From: Mesorhizobium caraganae
GTDB taxonomy: Bacteria > Pseudomonadota > Alphaproteobacteria > Rhizobiales > Rhizobiaceae
Direction of reading: 5' to 3'
Length of the DNA stretch: 35,546 nucleotides
Assembly: GCF_016836705.1 (NCBI RefSeq)
Contig: NZ_JAFCGY010000046.1
Span: forward strand, 1 to 35,546
In this document: one piece after another, positions 8,355 to 15,949 of the stretch
Layout: every line of letters begins with the position of its first letter
How positions within the stretch are numbered: position 1 is the stretch's first letter
Made by a program: the position numbers and the translations under genes
The notes under the pieces: generated by a model
Database searches by the model: none
The model's input: the letters and a program-made list of their open reading frames with translations, nothing else
What the model was told of the DNA's origin: nothing

Positions 8355-9281
8355 TCAAGCCTTGAGCAGGCGCAGAACGATGTCGTTGCTGTAATTGCCG
8401 AAGCCGCTGCCGAAGATGTTTATGCCGCCTGGGTGACGCGCATCTTCCTTCACGCCGATTCGTATCCGGATCGAGCGGTGCCGCTCGAGTTCCAGATCAG
8501 CCAGCGAGCATTTGGAAACCTTGTCATCGCCGCGATAGGTGCCGTTATTCGTGACGCGCCAGTGTACGAGGTCGCCATACTGCGATCCGGCTAGCTTCCA
8601 CCAGCCGGGCGTATGCTTGCCGCGCTTGTCGCCATAGTCGGCCGGCGCCGTCCAGGTATCTATCTCGTGTCCGTTAATCGCGACCGTGATGTCCGATGGC
8701 CAATCCTTCGAAGTGCCCGGCACCTCGGACGAAAGCTCCATCGCCAGCTCCAACCCGCCGACTTTGGCATTGGCAAGCGTCGCATTGTTGGGAAACTGGT
8801 ATTCGACGAAGCCGCGCGTGAACCACAGCAGCCCAGCCCGCATACGGTCAGGATCGAGGAAGGTGTCGGGCACATCGAGAAGTCCGATGACGCCGTCCTT
8901 TGAACACAGGCCGCAGGGGGCGGAAACTTCGCATCTTGTGTAGAGTCCAAGCGGCATCGCCACTTCTATGACGCCGAGATCCTGCGCCGGGGTGCGGTCC
9001 TTAAAGACGACAACCAACTCGGAGAAGGTCGAATAGCAGACCTTCTGGCTTCCCTTGCGCGCCTTCTGTGATTTCGTCTCGATCAGACCGACATCGACAA
9101 GAACCTGGATGTTTGCGGAAATTGTCGATTGCGGAAGACCCAGTTCTTCGGCCACCTGATTGACGTTTTTCGGCCCCTTGCGGTGCAGCAGATCGAGAAT
9201 CCGGACCCGGACCTCGCTCGCAAGGCTCTTCAACAAGTCGAGCCGCTCAAGCGGATCGACAACCATGATTTCATTCGACAT
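8355..9281 (-). CDS. ArsR-type winged-helix regulator with a large C-terminal domain
   Basis: A 308-residue putative regulator of the arabinoside locus. Residues ~15-90 form an ArsR-like winged helix (LASEVRVRILDLLHRKGP, recognition region LGLPQSTISANIQVLVDVGLIE). A three-cysteine patch, Cys117, Cys123 and Cys126, follows. Residues ~165-308 are rich in beta-strand, Trp and Gly (INGHEIDTWTAPADYGDKRG, GWWKLAGSQYG), suggesting a ligand-binding sandwich. Classical ArsR proteins are ~100 residues, so two thirds of this protein is extra; it recalls the COG4189 predicted regulators, a match from memory. ATG 9281 was chosen over GTG 9299; ATG 9266 is also possible. An inverted repeat with the locus half-site lies just upstream, which fits autoregulation. 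Confidence 0.82.
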   Translation of the reverse strand: MSNEIMVVDPLERLDLLKSLASEVRVRILDLLHRKGPKNVNQVAEELGLPQSTISANIQVLVDVGLIETKSQKARKGSQKVCYSTFSELVVVFKDRTPAQDLGVIEVAMPLGLYTRCEVSAPCGLCSKDGVIGLLDVPDTFLDPDRMRAGLLWFTRGFVEYQFPNNATLANAKVGGLELAMELSSEVPGTSKDWPSDITVAINGHEIDTWTAPADYGDKRGKHTPGWWKLAGSQYGDLVHWRVTNNGTYRGDDKVSKCSLADLELERHRSIRIRIGVKEDARHPGGINIFGSGFGNYSNDIVLRLLKA

Positions 9282-9307
9282 ATGGCCCGCACTCGTCACA
9301 CGGGTTA

Positions 9308-9328
9308 TGTATCAGCAGATCAGATACA
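9308..9328. promoter_or_regulatory. Operator-like inverted repeat upstream of the ArsR-type regulator
   Basis: TGTATC-N9-GATACA lies 27 bases upstream of the regulator start. Its right arm contains TCAGATA, the reverse complement of the TATCTGA half-site seen at 6722-6740. This is the expected place for an autoregulatory operator. Confidence 0.45.
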
Positions 9329-9499
9329 GATAAAGCCGGTGACAGTTCTGAATTGAACCGCGTGGAAGCACCGCTTTCGGCGTTGCATCGGCCCACACCC
9401 CGGCACCAACACAGATCATCACGTGGGAGAAACGGGTCTGACGTCTATCAAGCGCCTCTGCCCGAGGCTCTCGGACAATTCGAAGGAATTATGGCGTCC
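9329..9499. other. Noncoding stretch between the regulator operator and the dioxygenase remnant
   Basis: No coding region or structured element is convincing here. Open frames on both strands lack family resemblance. It probably holds the right-hand boundary of the arabinoside block and further decayed sequence of the split dioxygenase-like gene. Confidence 0.4.
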
Positions 9500-9600
9500 G
9501 CTTCTGGGAACCAGTATGACAATCCGCAATGGTCGCGAAGGAGACCTGGCCCATGGCCTGCTCATGCGGGCCGAGCTGTTTGTCGTGCCAATTGAGCGCC
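9500..9600 (-). pseudogene. Remnant of a DOPA 4,5-dioxygenase-like gene, middle part
   Basis: Read on the minus strand, positions 9593-9531 encode NWHDKQLGPHEQAM-GQVSFAT, matching NWRDEPVGPHEQAM-YQVSFAT of the intact protein at 11847-12275. DNA identity over ~65 bases is roughly 80% by eye. Downstream, the frame shifts: another frame gives an LVP segment where the intact protein has ATLVPW. No start codon, N-terminal part or metal-binding C-terminal half remains. The C-terminal tail of what is probably the same lost gene is at 216-262. Confidence 0.75.
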
Positions 9601-9669
9601 GGGAATCGGGGCACCTCGGCGCCGGCGTTCTGCCAGCCGGAACCGGCGGAAAGCAAACAACCCCGGCGC

Positions 9670-10551
9670 TTAAGTCACCACTGAAAGGCTCGCCGGCTGC
9701 AACACGCCGGGGAACGGCCCGATCCTGGCCGGACGATGCCCGGATTGGAAGAGGTTGCTGTGGAGGTTGGCGACCCACTGCTTGCCTTCGGTCGTCAGCT
9801 CCAGATAGCGGATCGCGTCGCCAATATAGGGCTCGACCTTCAACGTGAAGAAATCGCTGAAAATGGCGCCAAGATCGGCGGCGGTCTTGCAGCCGAGCTT
9901 TTCCGCCATCCCGGTCTCGGAGAACTCGGCAAACAGGGCCGGCAGCTTGCGGTGGTAGAAGGGATCAGCGAGTTGGCCGATCAGATCCGCGGCCCTGACC
10001 AGCGCCGGCTCGGTGTTGGTGGCCTGGTAGGCCGGATCGCTTGGTACCGGAAAGCGCGTCATCTCGATCGCCGCGACAATGCGCTCCTCGTCGATGAACT
10101 TCGAGGACCCAAAGCGTTGGCGCGCATAGATCTTGGCGCGCTCGATATGATAAGGCGCGAGCACCGCGTCGGAAGCGCCGCGCGGTGGCGTATGGCGCTC
10201 GCCGGCCTCGTTGATGACGAAGCTGTCGTCGCTGTCGCCCGGGCATATGCCGTGCACCATGCCAATGTCGTGGACCAGCAGTGCGCAGGTGTAATGCAGC
10301 CAGTCATCGGGGGTCAGGGATTCCGAAAGCAGCCGGCCGCGGATGATCTGCTGGCCGGCGAGCGTCACCATCAGCGTGTGCTCGATGTTGTGATAGAGGG
10401 CGTTCGAATTGCCGATGCGCTCCAGGACAAGGCGGGCCGCGCCGCCTATGTAGGCCGCATACTCCGAATTGCGATGCGAGAAATACTGCAGATAGAGTTC
10501 CGACAGATGGTCGCCGAGCCGGTCGGCCATGATGGAAATCGGATTGAGCAT
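9670..10551 (-). CDS. HD-domain metal-dependent phosphohydrolase
   Basis: A 293-residue predicted soluble phosphohydrolase. Metal-binding motifs are HNIEHT (His54, His58; context YHNIEHTLMV), LVHDIG (His94, Asp95) and a later AADLIGQLADP (Asp189 or Asp196). The YHNxxH...HD arrangement recalls class I cyclic-nucleotide phosphodiesterases, but the downstream HDxxHPG is replaced by HDIGMVHG, so the substrate is uncertain. ATG 10551 was chosen because AGGA lies 9 bases upstream; ATG 10530 is an alternative, and the open frame further upstream is not conserved. The gene is divergent from the cyclic-nucleotide-gated channel with 179 bp between them, which raises a link to cAMP signalling. Confidence 0.82.
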   Translation of the reverse strand: MLNPISIMADRLGDHLSELYLQYFSHRNSEYAAYIGGAARLVLERIGNSNALYHNIEHTLMVTLAGQQIIRGRLLSESLTPDDWLHYTCALLVHDIGMVHGICPGDSDDSFVINEAGERHTPPRGASDAVLAPYHIERAKIYARQRFGSSKFIDEERIVAAIEMTRFPVPSDPAYQATNTEPALVRAADLIGQLADPFYHRKLPALFAEFSETGMAEKLGCKTAADLGAIFSDFFTLKVEPYIGDAIRYLELTTEGKQWVANLHSNLFQSGHRPARIGPFPGVLQPASLSVVT

Positions 10552-10619
10552 GACAATCGTTCCTGGCCTATTTGAAGCACGACAGATCGCGTGCGACAGC
10601 CATCCTAGCACGGTTCCGG

Positions 10620-10635
10620 TGTGGATTTTATCACA
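10620..10635. promoter_or_regulatory. CRP-like palindrome between the HD-domain gene and the channel gene
   Basis: TGTGG-ATTTTA-TCACA differs at one position from the E. coli CRP consensus half-sites TGTGA-N6-TCACA. It lies 69 bp upstream of the HD gene start and 95 bp upstream of the channel start. A 10-bp perfect palindrome, GATGCGCATC, follows at 10644-10653. Rhizobial CRP homologues can prefer other motifs, so function is inferred. Confidence 0.45.
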
Positions 10636-10730
10636 GCGTCGGTGATGCGCATCGCAGCCGCAGCAGGCACCTTTGCGCTTGCCTTGAAGCCATCCTAATC
10701 TGCAGGGTAATCGCCGCTCGTGGGCATAAA

Positions 10731-11798
10731 ATGTCGGTACTGCCATTCCTGAGAATTTACGCGCCGCTGAACGCGGCGCTGGCTGCGCCCGGGCTCCTGG
10801 CGGTGGCTGCGCTCACGACACCGAACATTTCGGGACGAAGCAGGCTGGCTCTGGTTGCCCTGCTCGCTGTCATTTGGGGCGCCTATCTCGTGCAGATGGT
10901 CGCGACGCTGCTCAAGCGCCGGGCGGGAGACCTTCAGGACAGGACGCCGGCAATCGCCATCGATGTGCTCGCGGTCCTGGTTCCACTCGCCGCATTTCTG
11001 TTCATCCGCACGCCCGACTGGAGCCTCTACTGTGCTGTCTGGCTGCTGAAACCGCTGCGCGACTCGACCTTCTTCCCGGTGCTGGGCAGGGTGCTGGCCA
11101 ACGAAGCGCGCAACCTGATCGGTGTCACCACGCTGTTCGGCGTCGTTCTGTTCGGTGTCGCGCTCGCGGGCTATGTCATCGAGCGCGACATCCAACCGGA
11201 AAAGTTCGGCAGCATCCCCCAGTCAATGTGGTGGGCGGTAGTCACGCTGTCCACCACCGGCTATGGCGACGAAATTCCGCAAAGCTTCGCCGGCCGCGTC
11301 CTAGCCGGGGCGGTCATGATGAGCGGCATCGGCATCTTCGCGCTCTGGGCCGGCATTCTTGCCACGGGCTTCTATCAGGAAGTTCGTCGCGGGGAATTTG
11401 TCCGCAATTGGCAATTGGTCGCCGGCGTGCCGTTGTTTCAGAAGCTCGGCCCGGCCGTGCTGGTCGAGATCGTGGCCGCGTTAAGACCTCGCACGGTGCC
11501 GGCGGGCGCCGTGATCTGCCGCGTTGGCGAGCCCGGTGATCGAATGTTCTTCGTCGTGGAGGGGCGCGTCACCGTCGCGACGCCGAAGCCGGTGGAGCTT
11601 GGCCCTGGCGCCTTCTTCGGCGAGATGGCGCTGATCAGCGGCGAACCGCGTATGGCGACCGTCAGCGCCGCAACGGCGGTCTCCCTCCTGTCGCTGCACG
11701 CGGTGGATTTCCAGATGCTGTGCAGCAGCAGCCCGGAGATCGCGGAAATCATCCGCAAGACCGCGCTCGAGCGGCGCGGCGTGGCACCGACGGCTTGA
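10731..11798 (+). CDS. mloK1: Cyclic-nucleotide-gated potassium channel MloK1
   Basis: A 355-residue inner-membrane channel, the same length as M. loti MloK1 and, from memory, very close in sequence. Six membrane segments with a poorly charged S4-like helix lead to the pore loop with selectivity filter TTGYGD (175-180), specific for K+. A short C-linker joins the cyclic-nucleotide-binding domain (about 220-350). cAMP-contact positions known from MloK1 are present: Glu298 (FFGEMALISGEPR), Arg307 and Arg348. Position 308, Ser in the M. loti protein as I recall it, is Met here. ATG 10731 gives the canonical start MSVLPFLRIY; the open frame extends upstream to 10572 without similarity. It is divergent from an HD-domain gene. 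Confidence 0.97.
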   Translation: MSVLPFLRIYAPLNAALAAPGLLAVAALTTPNISGRSRLALVALLAVIWGAYLVQMVATLLKRRAGDLQDRTPAIAIDVLAVLVPLAAFLFIRTPDWSLYCAVWLLKPLRDSTFFPVLGRVLANEARNLIGVTTLFGVVLFGVALAGYVIERDIQPEKFGSIPQSMWWAVVTLSTTGYGDEIPQSFAGRVLAGAVMMSGIGIFALWAGILATGFYQEVRRGEFVRNWQLVAGVPLFQKLGPAVLVEIVAALRPRTVPAGAVICRVGEPGDRMFFVVEGRVTVATPKPVELGPGAFFGEMALISGEPRMATVSAATAVSLLSLHAVDFQMLCSSSPEIAEIIRKTALERRGVAPTA

Positions 11799-11846
11799 CC
11801 GTACTGCAGTCCCGGAGCGAGCGCCGCCAACTTCGGCTCGTACCCC

Positions 11847-12275
11847 CTAAGCCCCCAGCGTCGGCTCGGTATTCACCTCCAGCGCCTCTTCCGCCTCATC
11901 CTCCTCGCCAAGAACCTCGCCATGCACCCCAAGCGGGCGACCGATCCAGATCGGGTCGACCAGATGGTCGCGCTTGGGGTTGGTGGTGTTGGGGTGGATG
12001 AGGATGCTTAAGCCGCCATGGTTCAACATCAGCCACGGGACCAGGGTAGCGAAAATCTCGGTGGCGAAGGAGACCTGGTACATGGCCTGCTCGTGCGGGC
12101 CGACCGGCTCGTCGCGCCAATTGCCGAGGCGCACGCGGAAACGTTCGCCGATGCGCAGGCGCAGCCATTCGGCATGCTGCCGCTCGGCCTGCCCGTCATA
12201 GTAGATATGGGCGTGATAGCTGGCGATCTCGGCGAGCGGCCTTGGCGGGCTTGGGCTGGCGGTGTCAGCGTTCAC
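11847..12275 (-). CDS. DOPA 4,5-dioxygenase family protein
   Basis: A ~142-residue small cytoplasmic protein of the DOPA_dioxygen family, relatives of the extradiol DOPA dioxygenases that cleave catechol rings. Motifs are YHAHIYY near the start of the conserved part, NWRDEPVGPHEQAMYQVSF, and HGGLSILIHPNT, whose histidines are candidate iron ligands. An acidic tail (GEEDEAEEALEVNTEPTLGA) follows the domain. The start is uncertain: GTG 12275 has GAGGG 10 bases upstream and gives near-family length; ATG 12410 would add 45 unconserved residues with a poorly placed ribosome-binding site. Bacterial members' substrates are mostly unknown. It is convergent with mloK1. Fragments of a paralogue lie at 216-262 and 9500-9600. 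Confidence 0.85.
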   Translation of the reverse strand: MNADTASPSPPRPLAEIASYHAHIYYDGQAERQHAEWLRLRIGERFRVRLGNWRDEPVGPHEQAMYQVSFATEIFATLVPWLMLNHGGLSILIHPNTTNPKRDHLVDPIWIGRPLGVHGEVLGEEDEAEEALEVNTEPTLGA

Positions 12276-12452
12276 CTCGATGGTTCCCTCGATGATTGTC
12301 GTGCGGGCAGCGTATACGCAAGGGAGCTGCCCGGCAAAGGGGGCGCGTGGCGGGTGCTTCACGCGTGACCACGGGATCCCGTCCGGTCGCCCGGCAATGG
12401 GGAGAGCCATTCCTAAAGGGGGAGCACCATCCGCTACCGCGATGCCGTCCGT
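12276..12452. other. Intergenic region with a small hairpin
   Basis: No gene is evident. GGGCAGC (12305-12311) and GCTGCCC (12326-12332) can form a 7-bp stem with a 14-base loop without a T-tract. It could be a weak terminator for the DUF3309 gene or part of the leader of the dioxygenase-like gene. Confidence 0.35.
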
Positions 12453-12611
12453 TCAAATCCTACCGATCAACACCAGGATCAACAGCACCACCAGGACGAC
12501 GCCGGCGATCCCTGAGGGACCGTAGCCCCAGGAGCGCGAGTGTGGCCAGGCCGGCACGGCGCCGATCAGGATCAGGATCAAAACAATGATGAGGATGGTG
12601 CTGACGGTCAT
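12453..12611 (-). CDS. DUF3309 small membrane protein
   Basis: A 52-residue protein almost entirely made of two hydrophobic helices (TILIIVLILILIGAVPAWP and IAGVVLVVLLILVLIG) joined by the loop HSRSWGYGPSG. The SRxWGYGPSG core and the final IGRI are hallmarks of DUF3309, a common short protein in proteobacteria of unknown function, presumably in the inner membrane. GAGGG lies 8 bases before the ATG at 12611. It sits between the terminator of the efflux operon and the dioxygenase-like gene and is probably transcribed alone. Confidence 0.9.
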   Translation of the reverse strand: MTVSTILIIVLILILIGAVPAWPHSRSWGYGPSGIAGVVLVVLLILVLIGRI

Positions 12612-12652
12612 TAAGAATCCCTCGCCGCGATGCGGATATGATGGGACAATGC

Positions 12653-12685
12653 AAAAGGCCGCCCGGTTGTTCCGGACGGCCTTTT
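12653..12685. terminator. Bidirectional-type terminator after the RND pump gene
   Basis: AAAAGGCCG and CGGCCTTTT pair, with an inner CCGG/CCGG stem around a TTGTT loop. On the minus strand the hairpin ends in TTTTGC, making a rho-independent terminator 22 bases after the RND gene stop codon (12707). Confidence 0.85.
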
Positions 12686-12706
12686 GTCTGACTGATCGAA
12701 GCTGGC

Positions 12707-15700
12707 CTATTCGGCGGCTTTCGGGAAGGCGATTGCCGGTTCGTCGAGCGGATCCGGTCTCGGGCTCGAGGGGGCATCGGGCTTCTTGTCGCGGCCGGAT
12801 ATCCGGCGGAAGAACGCGTAGAAGCGGCTGTTCTTGCTGCGCGTGAAGATCATCAGCATGGACGGCGTCACCACCAGCGTCAGCAAAGTAGCGAAGGACA
12901 GGCCGAAGACGATCGCCGAGGACAGCGAAATCCACCATTGCGTCGACGGCGCGTTGATCGTCGTCTCGTGATGGAAGATTTCGAGCCCAAGGCCAAAGGC
13001 GATCGGCAGCACGCCGAGAATGGCCGACACCGCCGTCAGCACGACCGGGCGGGCGCGTTCGCGGCAGGTCTGCAGCACCGCCTCCATCTTGTCCCAGCCC
13101 TCTTCGCGCAGCCGGTCATAGGTGTCGATCAGCACGATGTTGTTGTTCACCACCACGCCGGCCAGCGCGATGACGCCGATGCCCGACATGACGATGCCGA
13201 ACGCCTCGCCTGTCAGAAGCAGGCCCAGGAACACGCCGATCGTCGCCATGACCACGCAGGACAGCACCAGAAGCACGCTGGTGAACTTGTTGAACTGCAT
13301 CAAGAGCACCAGGAAGATCAGGAAGATCGCCGCACCGAAGGCCTTGCCGAGGAAGGCGCTGGCTTCGGCGCTGTCCTCGTTCGAGCCGGCGAGCTTCCAG
13401 CGTATGCCGCTGTCGAGCTTCATGTCGGTGACCGCCTTTGCCACCTCCGCCTGCACCGCCGCAACCTGCGTGCCGGCGGCGACGTTGGCCTGCACCACCA
13501 CGGTGCGCGCGCCGTCGATGCGGTTGAGGATGCCGACCGTCGGCTCCGGCTTGCGCACGACGAAGTTCGAGATCGGCACCGAGCCTTGTGAGGTCTGCAC
13601 GCGAAGCTCGTCGAGCGTCGACAGCGTGCGCCGGTCCTCCGGCAGGCGCAGCCGGATGTCGACTGCATCGTCGGCGCCGGCCGGCCTATATTCCGACAAC
13701 TTCAGCCCGTTGGTCACCAATTGCACCACCGTGCCAACCGAGGTCGGGCTGATGCCGTATTGCGCCGCCTTGGCGCGGTCGACCTCGAGCGCCCAGTCGA
13801 CGCCGGGCGGCGGCAGACCGTCGGAAATATCGATGACGCCGGGCACCTTGGCGATGCGCGCCGCAACGGCGCGGGCCTGGTCGTCGAGCCCCTTCGGATC
13901 GATGGCCGAAAGCCGGAGCTGGATCGCCTTGCCGGTGGGAGGACCTGCCTCCGGCACGCGCACCTCGACATCGACGCCGGGAATGCCGGCCATGACGGCG
14001 CGCAACTCGTCCAGGATGTGGTTCGCCGATTTGCGCTCGCGCCAGTCGATGAACTCATACTGGATGACGCCGACGACATCTTCGGGCACGTCCTGGCCGC
14101 CGCCTTGCGTCTTGCCGACACGGGTATAGACCGATTTCACGCCCGGCCAGCCGAGCAGGCGGTTTTCGGCGATCTTGGTCGCCGTATCCATTTCGGCCAG
14201 CGAAAGATTGCCGCGGGCGTGCACATAGAGTAGGCCGTAATCGGGTTCGACGCTGGGGAAGAACTCGACGCCGGCGCCAAATTTCGAATAGGCGAAGCCG
14301 ACGCCGGTCAGCAAGACCGCGGTGAGCACCAGCACGGTGATGGGGAAACGCACCGCCTGCTTGACCAGCGCCATGTACCAGCCGTCGCGATTGTCGCCCT
14401 CGTGATGCTCCGGCGCCTTGGCGAAGATCGCGCCAAGCGTCGGCGCGAACACCAGCGCGTAGAGCATCGAGGCCGACAGCGTCACGATCAGCGTGATCGG
14501 CATGTATTTCATGAAGTCGCCGATGATGCCGGGCCAGAACAGCAGCGGCGAAAACGCCGCGATGCGCGTCATCGTCGCGGCGATGACCGGACCGGCCATG
14601 CGCTTGGCGGCGAGCGCGAAGGCTTCGGCCTTCGGCATGCCTTCACCCATCCGCCGTTCGGCGAATTCGGTGACGATGATGGCGTCATCGACCAGCATGC
14701 CGACCGCCAGGATGAGGCTGAACAGCACGATCATGTTGATCGTGTAGCCCATCATCGCAAGCAACAGGATGCCGATCAGGAAGGATGACGGAATGGCAAG
14801 GCCGATCAGCAGCGAGGCGCGGCCGGACAGCGCATAGAGGATGACGATGAACACCAGGATGACGGCGATCATCACATGGTTCTGCAGGTCGCCCAGCAGC
14901 TGGTTGACGAAGACCGACTTGTCCTGCGTGTAGGTGATATTCATGCCTTCCGGCATGGTCTTGACGTAGGCGTCTGACACTTCCCGCACCTTGGCCAGCG
15001 TGTCGATCAGATTGGCGCCGATGCGCTTCTTGACTTCGATGGCGATGGCCGGCTTGCCGTTGAGGCGGGTGATCGTCTCGGCATCGGCGAAGGTCGAACG
15101 CACCGTGGCGATGTCCTTGGCCTGCACGACGGCATTGGGGCCGGCGACAACCGGCAAGGACGCCACATCCTCGGGCGTTTCGATCAGCGACGGCACCTTG
15201 ACCGCGTATTTGCCTTCCGAGCCTTCGATGTTGCCGGCGGCGACCAGGCTGTTGGAGGCGCCGACCGCGCCGATCAGCTGGTCGAGCTGCAGGCCGTAGG
15301 ACGACAGCTTCATCGGATCGATGACGACTTCGACGAGGTCGTCGCGCGAACCTTGCAGAGAGCCTTCGAGAACGCCCGGCACTTCCTCGATGCGGTCGCG
15401 CAATTCGCGCGCGGCGGCCGTCAGCACGCGCTCGGGCAATTCGCCCGACAACGTCACCACCAGCACCGGGAATTCGGAAATGTTGACCTCGGTGACGACA
15501 GGCTCTTCGGCGGCCTGCGGCAGGTCGGCCTTGCCGTCTTGCACCTTGGAGCGCGTGTCCTGCAGCGCGGTCGCCAGATTGGTCTGCGGCTGGAACTCGA
15601 CCAGCACATAGCCGCCGCCCTGGAAGGCGGCCGAGCGCATTTCCTTGAGGCCCTTCAGGCTCTTCAGCTTGCTTTCCATCGGCCGCAGCAGAAGGCGCTC

Positions 15701-15877
15701 GGAATCCTCCGGCGAAATGCCCTGATAGACCAGGCTGACATACATCATCGGAATCGGAACGTCGGGTTCCGCTTCCTTCGGCGTCGACTCATAGGCAACC
15801 CAGCCCGCCAGCAGCAGGAACACCAGGACCGAAATGGTCAGGCGGGCATTGTTGATCGCGAGTTTGACGATATCCAT
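12707..15877 (-). CDS. RND efflux transporter, inner-membrane pump
   Basis: A 1056-residue proton-driven RND pump with the usual twelve membrane segments and two large periplasmic loops. Residues Asp397-Asp398 in TM4 (AVGMLVDDAIIV) are the proton-relay acids. The TM10 segment reads GVVVNNNIVLIDTYDR, with Asn where AcrB has Lys940, as in many non-AcrB HAE-type pumps. The C-terminal ~40 residues are a charged, Pro-rich cytoplasmic tail. It follows the membrane-fusion-protein gene by 72 bp and ends before a strong terminator. No outer-membrane channel gene is adjacent, so a TolC homologue elsewhere probably completes the tripartite system. Substrates (drugs, plant phenolics, metals) cannot be decided from sequence. 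Confidence 0.94.
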   Translation of the reverse strand: MDIVKLAINNARLTISVLVFLLLAGWVAYESTPKEAEPDVPIPMMYVSLVYQGISPEDSERLLLRPMESKLKSLKGLKEMRSAAFQGGGYVLVEFQPQTNLATALQDTRSKVQDGKADLPQAAEEPVVTEVNISEFPVLVVTLSGELPERVLTAAARELRDRIEEVPGVLEGSLQGSRDDLVEVVIDPMKLSSYGLQLDQLIGAVGASNSLVAAGNIEGSEGKYAVKVPSLIETPEDVASLPVVAGPNAVVQAKDIATVRSTFADAETITRLNGKPAIAIEVKKRIGANLIDTLAKVREVSDAYVKTMPEGMNITYTQDKSVFVNQLLGDLQNHVMIAVILVFIVILYALSGRASLLIGLAIPSSFLIGILLLAMMGYTINMIVLFSLILAVGMLVDDAIIVTEFAERRMGEGMPKAEAFALAAKRMAGPVIAATMTRIAAFSPLLFWPGIIGDFMKYMPITLIVTLSASMLYALVFAPTLGAIFAKAPEHHEGDNRDGWYMALVKQAVRFPITVLVLTAVLLTGVGFAYSKFGAGVEFFPSVEPDYGLLYVHARGNLSLAEMDTATKIAENRLLGWPGVKSVYTRVGKTQGGGQDVPEDVVGVIQYEFIDWRERKSANHILDELRAVMAGIPGVDVEVRVPEAGPPTGKAIQLRLSAIDPKGLDDQARAVAARIAKVPGVIDISDGLPPPGVDWALEVDRAKAAQYGISPTSVGTVVQLVTNGLKLSEYRPAGADDAVDIRLRLPEDRRTLSTLDELRVQTSQGSVPISNFVVRKPEPTVGILNRIDGARTVVVQANVAAGTQVAAVQAEVAKAVTDMKLDSGIRWKLAGSNEDSAEASAFLGKAFGAAIFLIFLVLLMQFNKFTSVLLVLSCVVMATIGVFLGLLLTGEAFGIVMSGIGVIALAGVVVNNNIVLIDTYDRLREEGWDKMEAVLQTCRERARPVVLTAVSAILGVLPIAFGLGLEIFHHETTINAPSTQWWISLSSAIVFGLSFATLLTLVVTPSMLMIFTRSKNSRFYAFFRRISGRDKKPDAPSSPRPDPLDEPAIAFPKAAE

Positions 15878-15949
15878 GGCTAACGCCTGTTCTCAAGATT
15901 TCAGGAGCCGCATTGCAGCCGGTTGTCCCCGCCCGGGGCCATTCCGGCG

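Noticed and set aside
6886..8394. A 502-codon open frame on the plus strand
   Set aside because: It lies antisense to the GH51 arabinofuranosidase, whose catalytic glutamates and fold are clear. No family resemblance.
10572..10730. N-terminal extension of the MloK1 channel
   Set aside because: Arg/His/Cys-rich and unlike the channel; it would span the promoter region. The canonical start is at 10731.
13122..14129. Long plus-strand open frames across the RND pump gene
   Set aside because: They are Thr/Ser/Arg-rich shadows of the RND coding sequence.
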